A stretch of DNA of 64,000 nucleotides, from the NCBI GenBank assembly GCA_018399685.1, contig JAGYOK010000003.1, positions 35,144 through 99,143 of the forward strand, given 5' to 3'. Of this stretch, positions 9,003 to 17,849 are shown piece after piece (position 1 is the first letter of the stretch; every line of letters starts with the position of its first letter). A program made the translations under genes and the position numbers. Below the pieces are notes generated by a model. It was not told where the DNA came from, ran no database searches, and was given only the letters and a program-made list of their open reading frames with translations. The stretch comes from Alphaproteobacteria bacterium (GTDB taxonomy: Bacteria > Pseudomonadota > Alphaproteobacteria > Micavibrionales > Micavibrionaceae).

Positions 9003-10028
9003 CTAAAATCTTTTTGTAATGGTTACGGAGCCAAAGATGCTTTCCTCTTCCTGATCTTTAAACTCCTTGGAACGAACATTTAATGTGTACGATAATCTAT
9101 AATCATTGTAAAACAGGGAAATTCCTGTACTTAGATCACCAACCAGATACTCTTTATCTACACTGTGAGAGTTGGAAAAACTGTTTCCATCAATAAAGAT
9201 GTTACGGCCTACAACCCGCCCGTCGATACCCGCAAAAACTTGCCAGTTGAACTTCCCGTTTTTTGAAAAAAAGATGCCGGTTCCGGGGATAGCGGGGCGC
9301 ACACGCGGTGGTGTGTCAAGCGCACGATCTGAGCCTGCGACAAGTGTCGCTCCCACACTGGCACTGGTGAGAATATTTCCTAAAGCTACGGAGAGGTTTG
9401 GCTCCATCCTTGCGTGCACTGATCCAAACTGTTTTTCCCATTCATAAGGAAAACGCCGTTGCCACAAGAGAATTAACCCCGGTTCGAAATCAAGCTGATT
9501 ATCCCAGCCTTGAGGCGCTGGAGAGTCGCTGACGTTTTTATGGATAAATTTTTGCACTGGTTTGCCAAGCGCTTCCGGGCCAACTACACCAAGGGTAATT
9601 TCCAGTTCATCTACATGAGAAAGCGAGCTATCAGCTCTGTAGGAAGGCGTGGCAAGGCCTATTGAACCATATAGGAAAGCCGCCCATGGCCGGTCATCTT
9701 CCGGCTGATAGGATAGCTTTATATCAGCGGGGGTATAAAGGTTTTGCCCCAGCGTATAAAAGGTAAAAGTGTTTTCATTAACATCAAAAGTCGGAATTTT
9801 ATCTGCCAGTTTATCAATTCCTGAAGGGACTTTTGTTTTCGAGTCAAACCATGTAAAGCGATTACCGCTGGTGTAGTAGCGGTCTGCGCCCCCGCCGAGT
9901 AGATCATTTTCGTGTGAAAAGCTCAAATATTTTTTATGGTTGCCTGTTTCTTGCCCTCTAACTGCGCCGGAAAATAGCACGAGAGGAAGGAAAAATATTA
10001 AAAGCAGGGTTTCTTTTTCATGCAACAT
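9003..10028 (-). CDS. LpxR-like outer-membrane lipid A deacylase family protein
   Basis: Outer-membrane beta-barrel protein resembling the LpxR family (DUF2219), which removes 3'-acyloxyacyl chains from lipid A in some Gram-negatives. The hallmark sequence SHENDLLGGGADRYYTSGNR occurs just after the signal peptide, and the protein ends in aromatic Phe as barrel proteins do. The chosen start gives a clean signal peptide (KETLLLIFFLPLVLFSGAV). Longer in-frame starts at 10097 and 10076 exist but would put 20 or more residues before it and overlap the divergent esterase gene. Enzymatic activity is inferred from the family. Confidence 0.8.
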   Translation of the reverse strand: MLHEKETLLLIFFLPLVLFSGAVRGQETGNHKKYLSFSHENDLLGGGADRYYTSGNRFTWFDSKTKVPSGIDKLADKIPTFDVNENTFTFYTLGQNLYTPADIKLSYQPEDDRPWAAFLYGSIGLATPSYRADSSLSHVDELEITLGVVGPEALGKPVQKFIHKNVSDSPAPQGWDNQLDFEPGLILLWQRRFPYEWEKQFGSVHARMEPNLSVALGNILTSASVGATLVAGSDRALDTPPRVRPAIPGTGIFFSKNGKFNWQVFAGIDGRVVGRNIFIDGNSFSNSHSVDKEYLVGDLSTGISLFYNDYRLSYTLNVRSKEFKDQEEESIFGSVTITKRF

Positions 10029-10095
10029 AGCTATGATCTTTTTGTTTGTAAGAGGCAAATGATTATTAACGTACATAGTACACGCGGGGTGAAGC

Positions 10096-10755
10096 ATGAG
10101 TATAGCAAATTATTACGAATACGGTCCTGAAGGTGAAAACGTTAAGTCGCTTGTCGTTATGCTTCATGGCGTAGGGTCAAACGGAAAAGACCTGATTTCA
10201 TTGGCTCCATTGTTAACTGCTGGATTGCCAGGTACAAAGTTTATATCCCCTGATGCGCCGTTTGCCTGCGATATGGTACCGCCCGGATACCCGGACGCTT
10301 TCCAGTGGTTCTCACTGCAATCATACGATCCTGCCTCCCTTCTGGCAGGAGTGCAAAATGTTTTCCCATTGGTCGAAAGCTTTCTTGAAACGATGGCAAA
10401 AAAATTCAATGTCCCCTACAGTAAAATCGCTTTGCTTGGTTTTTCGCAAGGAACTATGACCAGCTTGTACACAGCCCCCCGCCTGAAAGAGACAATCGCC
10501 GGTGTCTTGGGTTATTCCGGAGCGCTTGTATGGGAGCCTGACACAAACAGTGATGATCTCAAACGCATGCCTGTACGCTTAATTCACGGAGAGGCCGACG
10601 ACGTTGTTCCGGTTCAGGCGTGGCACAATGCTATGGATACTCTAAAAGAGTATAACTACGAGGTGGACGGGCACACTACACCGGGTCTAATCCATTCTAT
10701 CGACCAGCCCGGAATTGATAGCGGCTTGTTGTTTTTACAAAAGATACTGATATAA
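10096..10755 (+). CDS. Alpha/beta hydrolase, carboxylesterase/phospholipase type
   Basis: A 219-residue cytoplasmic serine esterase of the YpfH/carboxylesterase family. The nucleophile elbow GFSQGTM places Ser117, with Asp169 (HGEADDVVP) and His200 (LIHSID) completing the triad. The oxyanion-side HGVGSNG is near residue 24. A GGGGTGAAG site precedes the ATG. It is divergent from the LpxR-like gene, so the two may share a promoter region. The natural substrate is unknown. Confidence 0.88.
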   Translation: MSIANYYEYGPEGENVKSLVVMLHGVGSNGKDLISLAPLLTAGLPGTKFISPDAPFACDMVPPGYPDAFQWFSLQSYDPASLLAGVQNVFPLVESFLETMAKKFNVPYSKIALLGFSQGTMTSLYTAPRLKETIAGVLGYSGALVWEPDTNSDDLKRMPVRLIHGEADDVVPVQAWHNAMDTLKEYNYEVDGHTTPGLIHSIDQPGIDSGLLFLQKILI

Positions 10756-10783
10756 CAGGATTAAAAAAGCAGCCCTTACAACG

Positions 10784-10808
10784 AACATGTCAATGAATGC
10801 ATGTTTTT
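10784..10808. terminator. Weak hairpin between convergent genes
   Basis: A 6-bp stem (10784-10789 with 10800-10805) around a 10-nt loop is followed by a short T run on the plus strand. It sits between the convergent ends of the esterase and ExoD-like genes. The stem is AT-rich, so the terminator call is tentative. Confidence 0.4.
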
Positions 10809-10821
10809 AAACAACACTGAA

Positions 10822-11436
10822 TTACAAGTAATTACTTATAGATGTTTTAACGAAATCAATGCCTTCAGTCCCAAGAAGGCCGATAATCAGCACGAGGGTG
10901 CATACCCAGAACATCCCGATAAGAGCGCCTGCAATAACAGCCAGCCCATCACGCGTGATAACACCGATAGACATTAAAGCGATACCAAAGCTGGGCACAG
11001 TATTGGTTAGAGGCAAGGGGACGCAAACCGATAGCGACATGACCAGACCGAATACACCGATTATTCGTAAGAAAATACCGGAAGTTATAAATGCCAGCCG
11101 GGGTTTAATGATGTATTCCAGACGCTTTGTCCATGGAAGGGCTTTGTCAATAACCCCTTTAAGCGTAGCATGCTTGATTGATTTTTCTTTCCATGATTTC
11201 GGGAGCCAGATAGTGCGGCGGCCAATAGCCTGCTGCGCGCTTAAAAGGATAAGTGGTAGCCCTAAAACTGTGCCATATCCGACAGCCGGAAGCGGAAGAG
11301 CCGCCGGAAGGGCAAATAAAAACAGGAAAAATCCGAAGCCACGCTCATGGAACGTGTCAAGCAGGGCGGAAACACTTACGTTTTGTCCCGTAAACCTGTT
11401 ATCTATCTCAAGAAGAATGTCGGATATACCTTTCAT
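10822..11436 (-). CDS. ExoD family membrane protein
   Basis: A 204-residue integral membrane protein of the ExoD family (exopolysaccharide synthesis ExoD, Rhizobium). The pattern GFGFFLFLFALPAALPLPAV near residue 32 is diagnostic, followed by several hydrophobic segments and the paired LSVCVPLPLTNTVP motif. Rhizobial exoD mutants are alkali-sensitive and impaired in nodule invasion; the molecular function is not known. No exopolysaccharide cluster is nearby, so a role in polymer synthesis here is not supported by context. Confidence 0.85.
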   Translation of the reverse strand: MKGISDILLEIDNRFTGQNVSVSALLDTFHERGFGFFLFLFALPAALPLPAVGYGTVLGLPLILLSAQQAIGRRTIWLPKSWKEKSIKHATLKGVIDKALPWTKRLEYIIKPRLAFITSGIFLRIIGVFGLVMSLSVCVPLPLTNTVPSFGIALMSIGVITRDGLAVIAGALIGMFWVCTLVLIIGLLGTEGIDFVKTSISNYL

Positions 11437-11513
11437 GGTTACTTGAAATAGCAGAGAATTAGGCAGTTGGCGAGAGGTAAAACAATTAGTTCAAAACAAG
11501 AAACAATAATTCC

Positions 11514-11541
11514 TTGCAGATTTTAGAAATATCATTATGAT
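11514..11541 (+). promoter_or_regulatory. Candidate sigma70 promoter of tRNA-Leu
   Basis: The -35 TTGCAG (11514-11519), a 16-nt spacer and the -10 TATGAT (11536-11541) lie about 48 nt upstream of the tRNA 5' end, in an otherwise gene-free stretch. Confidence 0.5.
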
Positions 11542-11589
11542 CTGGTAAAATTTTTAGAGCTATACAAAGTTATTTGTATCCTCTTTTGT

Positions 11590-11674
11590 GCCCCTGTGGT
11601 GGAATTGGTAGACGCGCCGGATTCAAAATCCGGTTCCTTCGGGAGTGCGAGTTCAAGTCTCGCTGGGGGCACCA
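11590..11674 (+). tRNA. tRNA-Leu (anticodon CAA)
   Basis: An 85-nt class II tRNA with CCA encoded (11672-11674). The acceptor GCCCCTG pairs with TGGGGGC with two G-U pairs. The D-arm GGTGGAATTGGTAGACG is typical of tRNA-Leu. The anticodon stem CCGGA/TCCGG encloses loop TTCAAAA, giving anticodon CAA. A variable arm (TTCCTTCGGGA) and a T-arm with GTTCAAGTC follow. It decodes UUG. Confidence 0.95.
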
Positions 11675-11785
11675 CCATTTTTCCTTTTATATATCCTCTT
11701 TCATTATGGATGTTTTCCGTCAAGAAAAACATCCCCTTGGCTTGTGCCTTTTGGACTCTTGCTGTGGGCTATTTTTGAATAAAGC

Positions 11786-11829
11786 GAGGCGCCCTTATTG
11801 GAAATCGTGTGGAATTATAAGGGCGCCTC
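11786..11829. repeat. Perfect 13-bp inverted repeat in gene-free stretch
   Basis: Arms 11786-11798 and 11817-11829 are exact reverse complements (GAGGCGCCCTTAT) around an 18-nt loop. No T tract follows on either strand, so this is not a clear intrinsic terminator. It lies in the otherwise gene-free stretch 11675-11987 between tRNA-Leu and the convergent HTH gene. I see nothing else there except AT-rich DNA. It could be a structured 3' end, a processing site or a protein-binding palindrome. Confidence 0.6.
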
Positions 11830-11987
11830 TGGCACAACCATGTGTACTATGTGATATATCCCATTTATATTTAACCATGTCAATGGGATTTCTCACTTTT
11901 AAAAAGAACAAACCTCACATACAGATTTAACAACGAATGTTAATGCACTGTTAAACAATTAAAATTTATAAAATATTTATGTGAAAA

Positions 11988-12347
11988 TTATTTTTTACGA
12001 TTTTTTAAAGCAATACGTAATTCGTCAATACCTTGATAATCAAGCCCGCTGGCTTCTCGCAGGAGTTGTATCTCTTCTTCTTGCTGGGCGAGCTGATCGT
12101 ATGAATGATCGATCATGGACGGGATAAGACGATAAACAGGAACATGCAAAGCTTTGGCAAGTTTTTGGATGGTTTCCAGTTTTGGGCTTGCCGAGCGATT
12201 CTTTAAAATATCACGTACCGCCGTTTCACCAAGGCCGGCCTCTATGGAGAGCTTCTTGGCGTTCGTGTGATCTGCGCGCTCGTTCAAAATAGCTTTAAGA
12301 TTTTTTTTGAACTCTGCAGTTAATTTGTCAGTCAGGTTTTTTGGCAT
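11988..12347 (-). CDS. XRE family transcriptional regulator
   Basis: A 119-residue protein with one helix-turn-helix at about residues 28-72 (KLSIEAGLGETAVRDILKNR, then a KLAKALHVPVYRLI helix). The C-terminal half (QLAQQEEEIQLLREAS) is predicted coiled coil and probably dimerises. It lies downstream of uvrA on the same strand. The regulated genes are unknown; it resembles small phage-repressor-like regulators common in alphaproteobacteria. Confidence 0.75.
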   Translation of the reverse strand: MPKNLTDKLTAEFKKNLKAILNERADHTNAKKLSIEAGLGETAVRDILKNRSASPKLETIQKLAKALHVPVYRLIPSMIDHSYDQLAQQEEEIQLLREASGLDYQGIDELRIALKNRKK

Positions 12348-12401
12348 GTTTGGATAATGGCGTTTTTGCTCCAGTTTGAAAAGAGTTAATTAGGTGTTGC
12401 T

Positions 12402-15272
12402 TCATTTCTTTGTAGAGTTTTGGGTCAGAACCTTTTTTAGATATTGTCCGGTATAGCTATTTTCGTGGCAGCAAATTTTCTCAGGCGAGCCTGAAAAAAC
12501 GAGTTTCCCGCCTTTATCGCCACCTTCGGGGCCTATATCAATAATATGATCGGCTGTTTTGATAACATCCAGATTGTGCTCGATCACGATCACGCTATTA
12601 CCTTGATCGACCAAAGCATGCAAAACCTCAAGCAATTTTCGCACATCTTCAAAATGCAAACCGGTTGTAGGCTCGTCAAGAATATAAAGCGTCTTTCCGG
12701 TAGAGCGCTTTGATAATTCTTTAGAAAGCTTGATCCGCTGCGCTTCACCGCCGGAAAGAGTGTTTGCTTGCTGCCCGACTTTTAAATACCCCAGACCAAC
12801 AGCTCTTAAAGTTTCCATTTTACTTCGAATGACCGGTATGGCCTCAAAAAACTCATAAGCTTGATTAATGGTCATGTCCAGAACATCGGCAATAGATTTG
12901 CCTTTGTGCTTAATTTCCAGTGTTTCCCGGTTATAGCGCCTGCCACGGCAGGATTCGCATTCAACGTAAATGTCGGGCAGGAAGTGCATTTCTATCTTGA
13001 TAACGCCGTCTCCCTGACATTTTTCGCAGCGGCCACCCTTAACATTAAAGGAGAAGCGCCCGGCCTTATAACCACGGACTTTGGCTTCGGGAAGACCTGC
13101 AAACCACTCACGAACAGGGGTAAAAGCGCCCGTATATGTCGCTGGATTAGAGCGTGGAGTGCGCCCGATCGGCGATTGATTAATATCAATGACTTTATCT
13201 ATATGCTCCAAACCTTTGATTTCATTATAAGGAAGAGGGTGGTCTTTGGACTTCATGAGGGTTTGGCAAGCCGCGCGATAAAGCGTATCAATTATCAGCG
13301 TTGATTTGCCCGAGCCGGAAACACCGGTAATGCAGGTAAAACAACCCAGCGGAATTTTTACATTTATGTTTTTAAGGTTATTCCCCCGAGCGCCAATAAC
13401 TTCGAGATATTGCCCTTTTTTACCCTTTCGCCGCTGCGCCGGAACGGGAACGCTCTTTTCTCCGCGGATATATTGGGCGGTAATACTTTCTTTGCTTTCG
13501 AAGACTTTTTCAGGAGTTCCCGAAGCAACAATCTTCCCGCCATGCCTTCCGGCTCCCGGGCCAATATCTATCAGGAAATCAGCACTACGGATCGCATCTT
13601 CATCATGCTCAACCACCAAAACAGTGTTACCCAGATCACGTAATTTTTTAAGAGTCTCAAGTAACCTGTTGTTATCACGTTGATGTAGGCCGATGGAAGG
13701 CTCGTCTAATACATATAAAACACCTGTTAGCCCCGACCCGATCTGCGAAGCTAATCTGATACGTTGCGATTCCCCACCAGAAAGAGTCCCTGACATACGT
13801 GATAGGGTTAAATAATCCAGACCAACATTTATCAGGAATTTGAGGCGATCATTAATTTCCTTGATAATTTTTTCAGCGATAATGTTTTGTTGCTGCGTCA
13901 GCTTATCGGGAAGTCCTGTGAACCACTCATGCGCCTGTGTGATGCTAAAGCGGCTAATCTGCCCGATATGCATGTTATCAATCTTTACGGACAGCGTTTC
14001 ATCTTTAAGTCGGTAACCATTGCACTCCCTGCAATGACGTGACACCATGAAACCGGCTAATTGCTCACGAACTGCCGTACTATCGGTTTCATTAAAGCGT
14101 CTTTTGAGGTTGTTCATGATACCTTCAAATGGCTTGTTGTGCCTCCATGTGCTTGACTTCTTGCTCTCATAAACAATGGAAACTGGCTCATCGCCTGAAC
14201 CGTAAAGCAGAATATCGCGGTGCTCTTTTTTGAGTTTTGCCCATGGCGTGCTGGTGCTGAATTTGTAATGATCCGCAACGGCTTGTAACGCTTGCATGTA
14301 AAAAGGAGCAAAGGTTCTCGACCATGGAACGACCGCGCCATCAATAATAGATTTACTAATATCCGGCACGACCAGACTTTCATCAAAGTCTGTTTGCTCC
14401 CCCAATCCGTCACAATGCGGACAAGCTCCATGCGGAGAGTTAAAGGAAAATAGCCGTGGCTCTATCTCTGCAATAGTAAAACCGGAAACCGGACAGGAAA
14501 ATTTCTCGGAAAACAACCTTTCTTCGCCAGAGCTCACATTTTCTGCAATGACCAGCCCATCCGCGAGCTTTAGTGCTGTCTCAACAGAATCCGCTAAACG
14601 CATCTGGAGACTGTCTTTTTGATCTTCACGTATAATCAGCCTGTCAACAACAACCGAGATATCGTGCTTAATCTGCTTTTCAAGTACGGGAACATCTTCA
14701 ATCTCGTATAATGTGCCATCAACCTTGACCCGACTAAACCCTTTTGCCTGTAAATCTTTGAATTCTTTTTTGTATTCACCCTTACGGCCACGGATAACAG
14801 GGCTGAGAATATAAAGCCGCGTACCTTCTTCCATCTCTAATATCTGGTCAACAATTTCGGTTACGCTTTGAGACGTAATCGGCAGTCCGGTAGCCGGAGA
14901 ATAAGGCACTCCAATACGCGCCCATAACAGACGCATGTAATCATATATCTCTGTAACTGTACCAACAGTGGAACGAGGATTCTTGCTTGTAGTTTTTTGC
15001 TCAATGGAAATGGCCGGAGATAGCCCCTCGATACTGTCCACATCGGGTTTTTGCATCATCTCAAGGAACTGACGGGCGTATGCAGATAGGCTCTCGACAT
15101 AGCGCCGATGGCCTTCTGCATAGATCGTATCAAATGCCAAAGAAGATTTTCCAGAGCCAGACAGACCGGTAATCACGGTAAGCTGATCCCGTGGGATGTC
15201 TATATTAACACCTTTAAGGTTATGTTGTCGCGCGCCACGCACTTTTATGAACTTGTTACTAGACTGAGACAT
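12402..15272 (-). CDS. uvrA: Excinuclease ABC subunit A
   Basis: A 956-residue damage-recognition ATPase of nucleotide excision repair that loads UvrB at lesions. It contains two ABC ATPase modules, each with a Walker A ([14 protein letters not shown] near residue 33; [14 protein letters not shown] in the C-half), signature motifs ([24 protein letters not shown]) and Walker B regions ending LDEP. Zinc-module Cys pairs are visible ([16 protein letters not shown] and [10 protein letters not shown]). It is divergent from ssb, the usual alphaproteobacterial order uvrA-ssb-gyrA, here interrupted by a GGDEF gene. No convincing LexA box was found upstream. Confidence 0.97.
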   Translation of the reverse strand: MSQSSNKFIKVRGARQHNLKGVNIDIPRDQLTVITGLSGSGKSSLAFDTIYAEGHRRYVESLSAYARQFLEMMQKPDVDSIEGLSPAISIEQKTTSKNPRSTVGTVTEIYDYMRLLWARIGVPYSPATGLPITSQSVTEIVDQILEMEEGTRLYILSPVIRGRKGEYKKEFKDLQAKGFSRVKVDGTLYEIEDVPVLEKQIKHDISVVVDRLIIREDQKDSLQMRLADSVETALKLADGLVIAENVSSGEERLFSEKFSCPVSGFTIAEIEPRLFSFNSPHGACPHCDGLGEQTDFDESLVVPDISKSIIDGAVVPWSRTFAPFYMQALQAVADHYKFSTSTPWAKLKKEHRDILLYGSGDEPVSIVYESKKSSTWRHNKPFEGIMNNLKRRFNETDSTAVREQLAGFMVSRHCRECNGYRLKDETLSVKIDNMHIGQISRFSITQAHEWFTGLPDKLTQQQNIIAEKIIKEINDRLKFLINVGLDYLTLSRMSGTLSGGESQRIRLASQIGSGLTGVLYVLDEPSIGLHQRDNNRLLETLKKLRDLGNTVLVVEHDEDAIRSADFLIDIGPGAGRHGGKIVASGTPEKVFESKESITAQYIRGEKSVPVPAQRRKGKKGQYLEVIGARGNNLKNINVKIPLGCFTCITGVSGSGKSTLIIDTLYRAACQTLMKSKDHPLPYNEIKGLEHIDKVIDINQSPIGRTPRSNPATYTGAFTPVREWFAGLPEAKVRGYKAGRFSFNVKGGRCEKCQGDGVIKIEMHFLPDIYVECESCRGRRYNRETLEIKHKGKSIADVLDMTINQAYEFFEAIPVIRSKMETLRAVGLGYLKVGQQANTLSGGEAQRIKLSKELSKRSTGKTLYILDEPTTGLHFEDVRKLLEVLHALVDQGNSVIVIEHNLDVIKTADHIIDIGPEGGDKGGKLVFSGSPEKICCHENSYTGQYLKKVLTQNSTKK

Positions 15273-15333
15273 GAGGCCGAATATGGCTCAAAACAGCGAT
15301 AAGGGCAATATAAATTAGGGATAGATGATAATG

Positions 15334-16155
15334 TTAGTTTTGTTCTAATGCTTGGTTTGGTGTTGTGTTGCCATTAATGATATCCCAAACATGCGCTTGT
15401 CGCGTATCTTTTCGCCCTTTGTCTTCATAAGTGGCGACCTCGGCGATACTTTGGACAGCATCATTCATTTCCTTCGGTGATGCATTTGCAGGGAAATCAT
15501 CCTTGGAAATCATGTATATACCCATCGACATGGTCAATGGACGCTTTTCACCATTATGTTCAAAAATGCTCTCGCGAAAAGCCTCTTGGTGACGGTGGAG
15601 CGCTAAGCCAAAATTCTTTTTTGCTTCTTCGTCGCTACTGGCAGAAACATCCCGTAATATAAGAGCAAATTCATCGCCTCCCCAATGGTAAATAGATTCA
15701 TCTGCGCGCACTGTATTAGATAATGTGTCACCTATCTGTCGGATAGCATCATCACCGACTGCATGAGAATAATCCTCATTGATTTCTTTAAAAGAATCCG
15801 CATCAGCAAAGAGAACGGCAAAATGGGCTCTGGCCTCTGTATCACGTAGAACTCTGTTGATGGTAATACCAAGGTCGCGATCAAACATATGGCGGTTAGG
15901 CAACCCAGATACCGGGTTTGTTGAAGCGGTTTTATCTATCTCTATAAGGGTTTTGGCAAAAAAAAGAACATCATCCGCGTTTTCCAATGTTACAAAACCA
16001 GGATTATTCTGCAGATTTTTAGAGGCCTTTTCTATTCTGGCTATCAAGTCTTGTTTTTTTTCTTCTGCTAAACTGGCGCCGCCAATATCACTAGCGGCCT
16101 TTTTTAACTGAGGCGTTAATTCTTTGATTGATTCTTGTAATGTATTATCACTCAT
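15334..16155 (-). CDS. Soluble GGDEF diguanylate cyclase
   Basis: A 273-residue protein with no membrane segment. The N-terminal 85 residues are helical, followed by a GGDEF domain starting at NPVSGLPNRHMFDRDLG and carrying an intact active site GGDEF (YHWGGDEFALILRD). It should make cyclic-di-GMP. The inhibitory I-site position reads RADE instead of RxxD, so product inhibition may be weakened. The N-terminus resembles no recognised sensor domain. It is inserted between uvrA and ssb and transcribed with uvrA. Confidence 0.88.
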   Translation of the reverse strand: MSDNTLQESIKELTPQLKKAASDIGGASLAEEKKQDLIARIEKASKNLQNNPGFVTLENADDVLFFAKTLIEIDKTASTNPVSGLPNRHMFDRDLGITINRVLRDTEARAHFAVLFADADSFKEINEDYSHAVGDDAIRQIGDTLSNTVRADESIYHWGGDEFALILRDVSASSDEEAKKNFGLALHRHQEAFRESIFEHNGEKRPLTMSMGIYMISKDDFPANASPKEMNDAVQSIAEVATYEDKGRKDTRQAHVWDIINGNTTPNQALEQN

Positions 16156-16533
16156 ATTTTATCACCCAAAATCCCGTATTAACTTTTTAACCGCTATTAT
16201 ATTCTGCCGTATAATTATTGCGATAGTGTAAACAAATCCAGAAAAAAAAGCAAAAATCGACCTTTAATAAGGCGTATATCCATATCATATATCTATATAC
16301 CGTATATATTTCCCATATATATACCCCTAAATCTGCCGAATATATGATTGCTCTTCGAAAAACATCTTAGCACAAAAACTTAAAAAAAGGAAAAAAAACC
16401 TATATTTTTTATTTTATAGCAAAATGAACAAATATTGAAGAAAACAGAAGAAAAAGGGCTTTAGTATCAAACCATGGCGGTCTATACTCCAGTGATTCAA
16501 TAAAACACTATTTAAACAATGGAGCGTATAGAC
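16156..16533. other. Gene-free AT-rich divergent promoter region
   Basis: About 380 nt between the divergent GGDEF and ssb starts. The core 16261-16345 consists of short ATAT-containing runs (ATATCCATATCATATATC, TATATATACCCC) and A tracts. This is consistent with promoter DNA or a nucleoid-protein site, but no clear -35/-10 pair, LexA box or tRNA is visible. Confidence 0.5.
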
Positions 16534-17007
16534 GTGGCAGGTAGCGTTAACAAAGTAATTTTAATTGGTAATTTAGGCGCGGATCCAGATGTTCGCACAA
16601 TGCAATCCGGCGACAAGGTTGTGAACCTTTCTGTTGCTACGTCCGAGAGCTGGAAAGACAAAATGACCGGCGAGCGCAAGGAAAAAACCGAGTGGCATCG
16701 CGTGGTTATCTTCAATAAAGGGCTAGTAACCGTATGTGAAAACTACCTTAAAAAAGGTGCAAAAGTTTACATAGAAGGCCAGATTGAAACGCGTAAATGG
16801 CAGGATCAAAGCGGACAGGATAAATACACGACAGAGATAGTCTTGCGCCCGTTCCGCGGAGAGATGACTATGCTGGACAGCCGCGGCGGCGGTTCTGGTG
16901 GCGGATCTTTCGCTGATAGTGGTTCTTCAAGCTATGATGCCGGAGGCGCTGACTCTGGAAAGGGTTTTGCTACTACAGACGGGATGGATGATGAAATTCC
17001 ATTTTAG
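16534..17007 (+). CDS. ssb: Single-stranded DNA-binding protein
   Basis: A 157-residue SSB. The OB-fold N-terminus ([20 protein letters not shown], then [11 protein letters not shown]) is followed by a Gly/Ser-rich linker and the acidic interaction tip DDEIPF. The GTG at 16534 is preferred because GGAG (16521-16524) lies 9 nt upstream and alphaproteobacterial SSBs begin MAGSVNK. The in-frame ATG at 16519 would use no evident ribosome binding site. It protects ssDNA and recruits replication and repair enzymes. Confidence 0.95.
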   Translation: MAGSVNKVILIGNLGADPDVRTMQSGDKVVNLSVATSESWKDKMTGERKEKTEWHRVVIFNKGLVTVCENYLKKGAKVYIEGQIETRKWQDQSGQDKYTTEIVLRPFRGEMTMLDSRGGGSGGGSFADSGSSSYDAGGADSGKGFATTDGMDDEIPF

Positions 17008-17067
17008 TTTGCAGAAAAATAAGAGCAAACATAAATAACTATAAAAATGATTAGGAAAGGCAGGTTT

Positions 17068-17691
17068 ATGAATATTTCTGGACAGTTAAGGCGCTGGGTG
17101 GCAGGCGGAATTTGTATTTGCGTATTAGGGATGTTTTCAAGTCCGGGATATTCTCAAGACGGAGAAGCTCTGGACGCCGATTCGCTTTTAATGAATAAAA
17201 AAACAAATACTCAGCCAGATACTCAGCCTCCGGTACAAAAAGTTGAAACCGCCGATAAGAATCAGGACGTTTTAAAAGAAGCTGAAAAAGAGATGGAAAA
17301 AGCTCTAGCTGATGCAAAGGCCGAAAATGAAAACAAGGAAGTCCTCGCCGAAAAAATTAAGCTTGCTAAAGAAATGCATAATATCCGCCCGACAAGAGTG
17401 CAGGTTGACTCCGCTATTCGGCAGGCTGCTATGAATTTTCCTGAAGAGGAAAGAGTAAAATTCATCTCAGCGATGGGATCAATGCTGAACTATAATGCAA
17501 TAGAAAGAATATCTATTGACGCAATGGTTGAGACTTATTCCCACAAAGAGCTTGAGTCCATGGTAGAGTATTTTTCAAAGCCAGAGGCAAAGACTGCGTC
17601 AAAGAAAATTGCGCCTTGGGCAATGAAGGTTCAGCCAGAAATTGTTCACATGATTGATCGTGCAATGATGCGCCTTAGGACGGGACAGTGA
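17068..17691 (+). CDS. Exported DUF2059-like protein
   Basis: A 207-residue protein with an N-terminal signal sequence (WVAGGICICVLGMFSSPGYS). A central charged, likely coiled segment (about residues 70-105, Glu/Lys/Ala-rich) precedes a C-terminal DUF2059-like region (MVETYSHKELESMVEYFSKP, then IAPWAMKVQPEI). DUF2059 proteins are periplasmic and of unknown function. The ATG at 17068 has an AGGAAAGGCAGG site and was preferred over the ATG at 17047. It sits between ssb and gyrA. Confidence 0.75.
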   Translation: MNISGQLRRWVAGGICICVLGMFSSPGYSQDGEALDADSLLMNKKTNTQPDTQPPVQKVETADKNQDVLKEAEKEMEKALADAKAENENKEVLAEKIKLAKEMHNIRPTRVQVDSAIRQAAMNFPEEERVKFISAMGSMLNYNAIERISIDAMVETYSHKELESMVEYFSKPEAKTASKKIAPWAMKVQPEIVHMIDRAMMRLRTGQ

Positions 17692-17849
17692 TTTTTGCAA
17701 GCTCCTGTAATCTGGTGCATATTAGACCCGATTAAAGGTCAAAAGTAATACATATTTAATTGTTTACCGTTGGCAGTTTGCTGACGATAGACTTAATAAA
17801 ACAAGCTAAGAAATAAGCTAAAAAATAAGCATTGTGAGTATAAATAAAA

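Noticed and set aside
10859..11446. 195-codon open frame antisense to the ExoD-like gene
   Set aside because: Shadow of a membrane-protein gene; composition is Ser/Arg/Pro-rich with no motif.
11574..11930. 118-codon open frame running through tRNA-Leu
   Set aside because: It would translate the tRNA itself; no ribosome binding site.
15273..15333. Possible LexA box upstream of uvrA
   Set aside because: Only GTTA/GTTC-like half sites with wrong spacing were found; the alphaproteobacterial GTTC-N7-GTTC pattern is not met.
16261..16345. ATAT-rich stretch as a replication origin
   Set aside because: No DnaA-box cluster was recognised, and the neighbours (uvrA, ssb, gyrA) do not mark an alphaproteobacterial origin.
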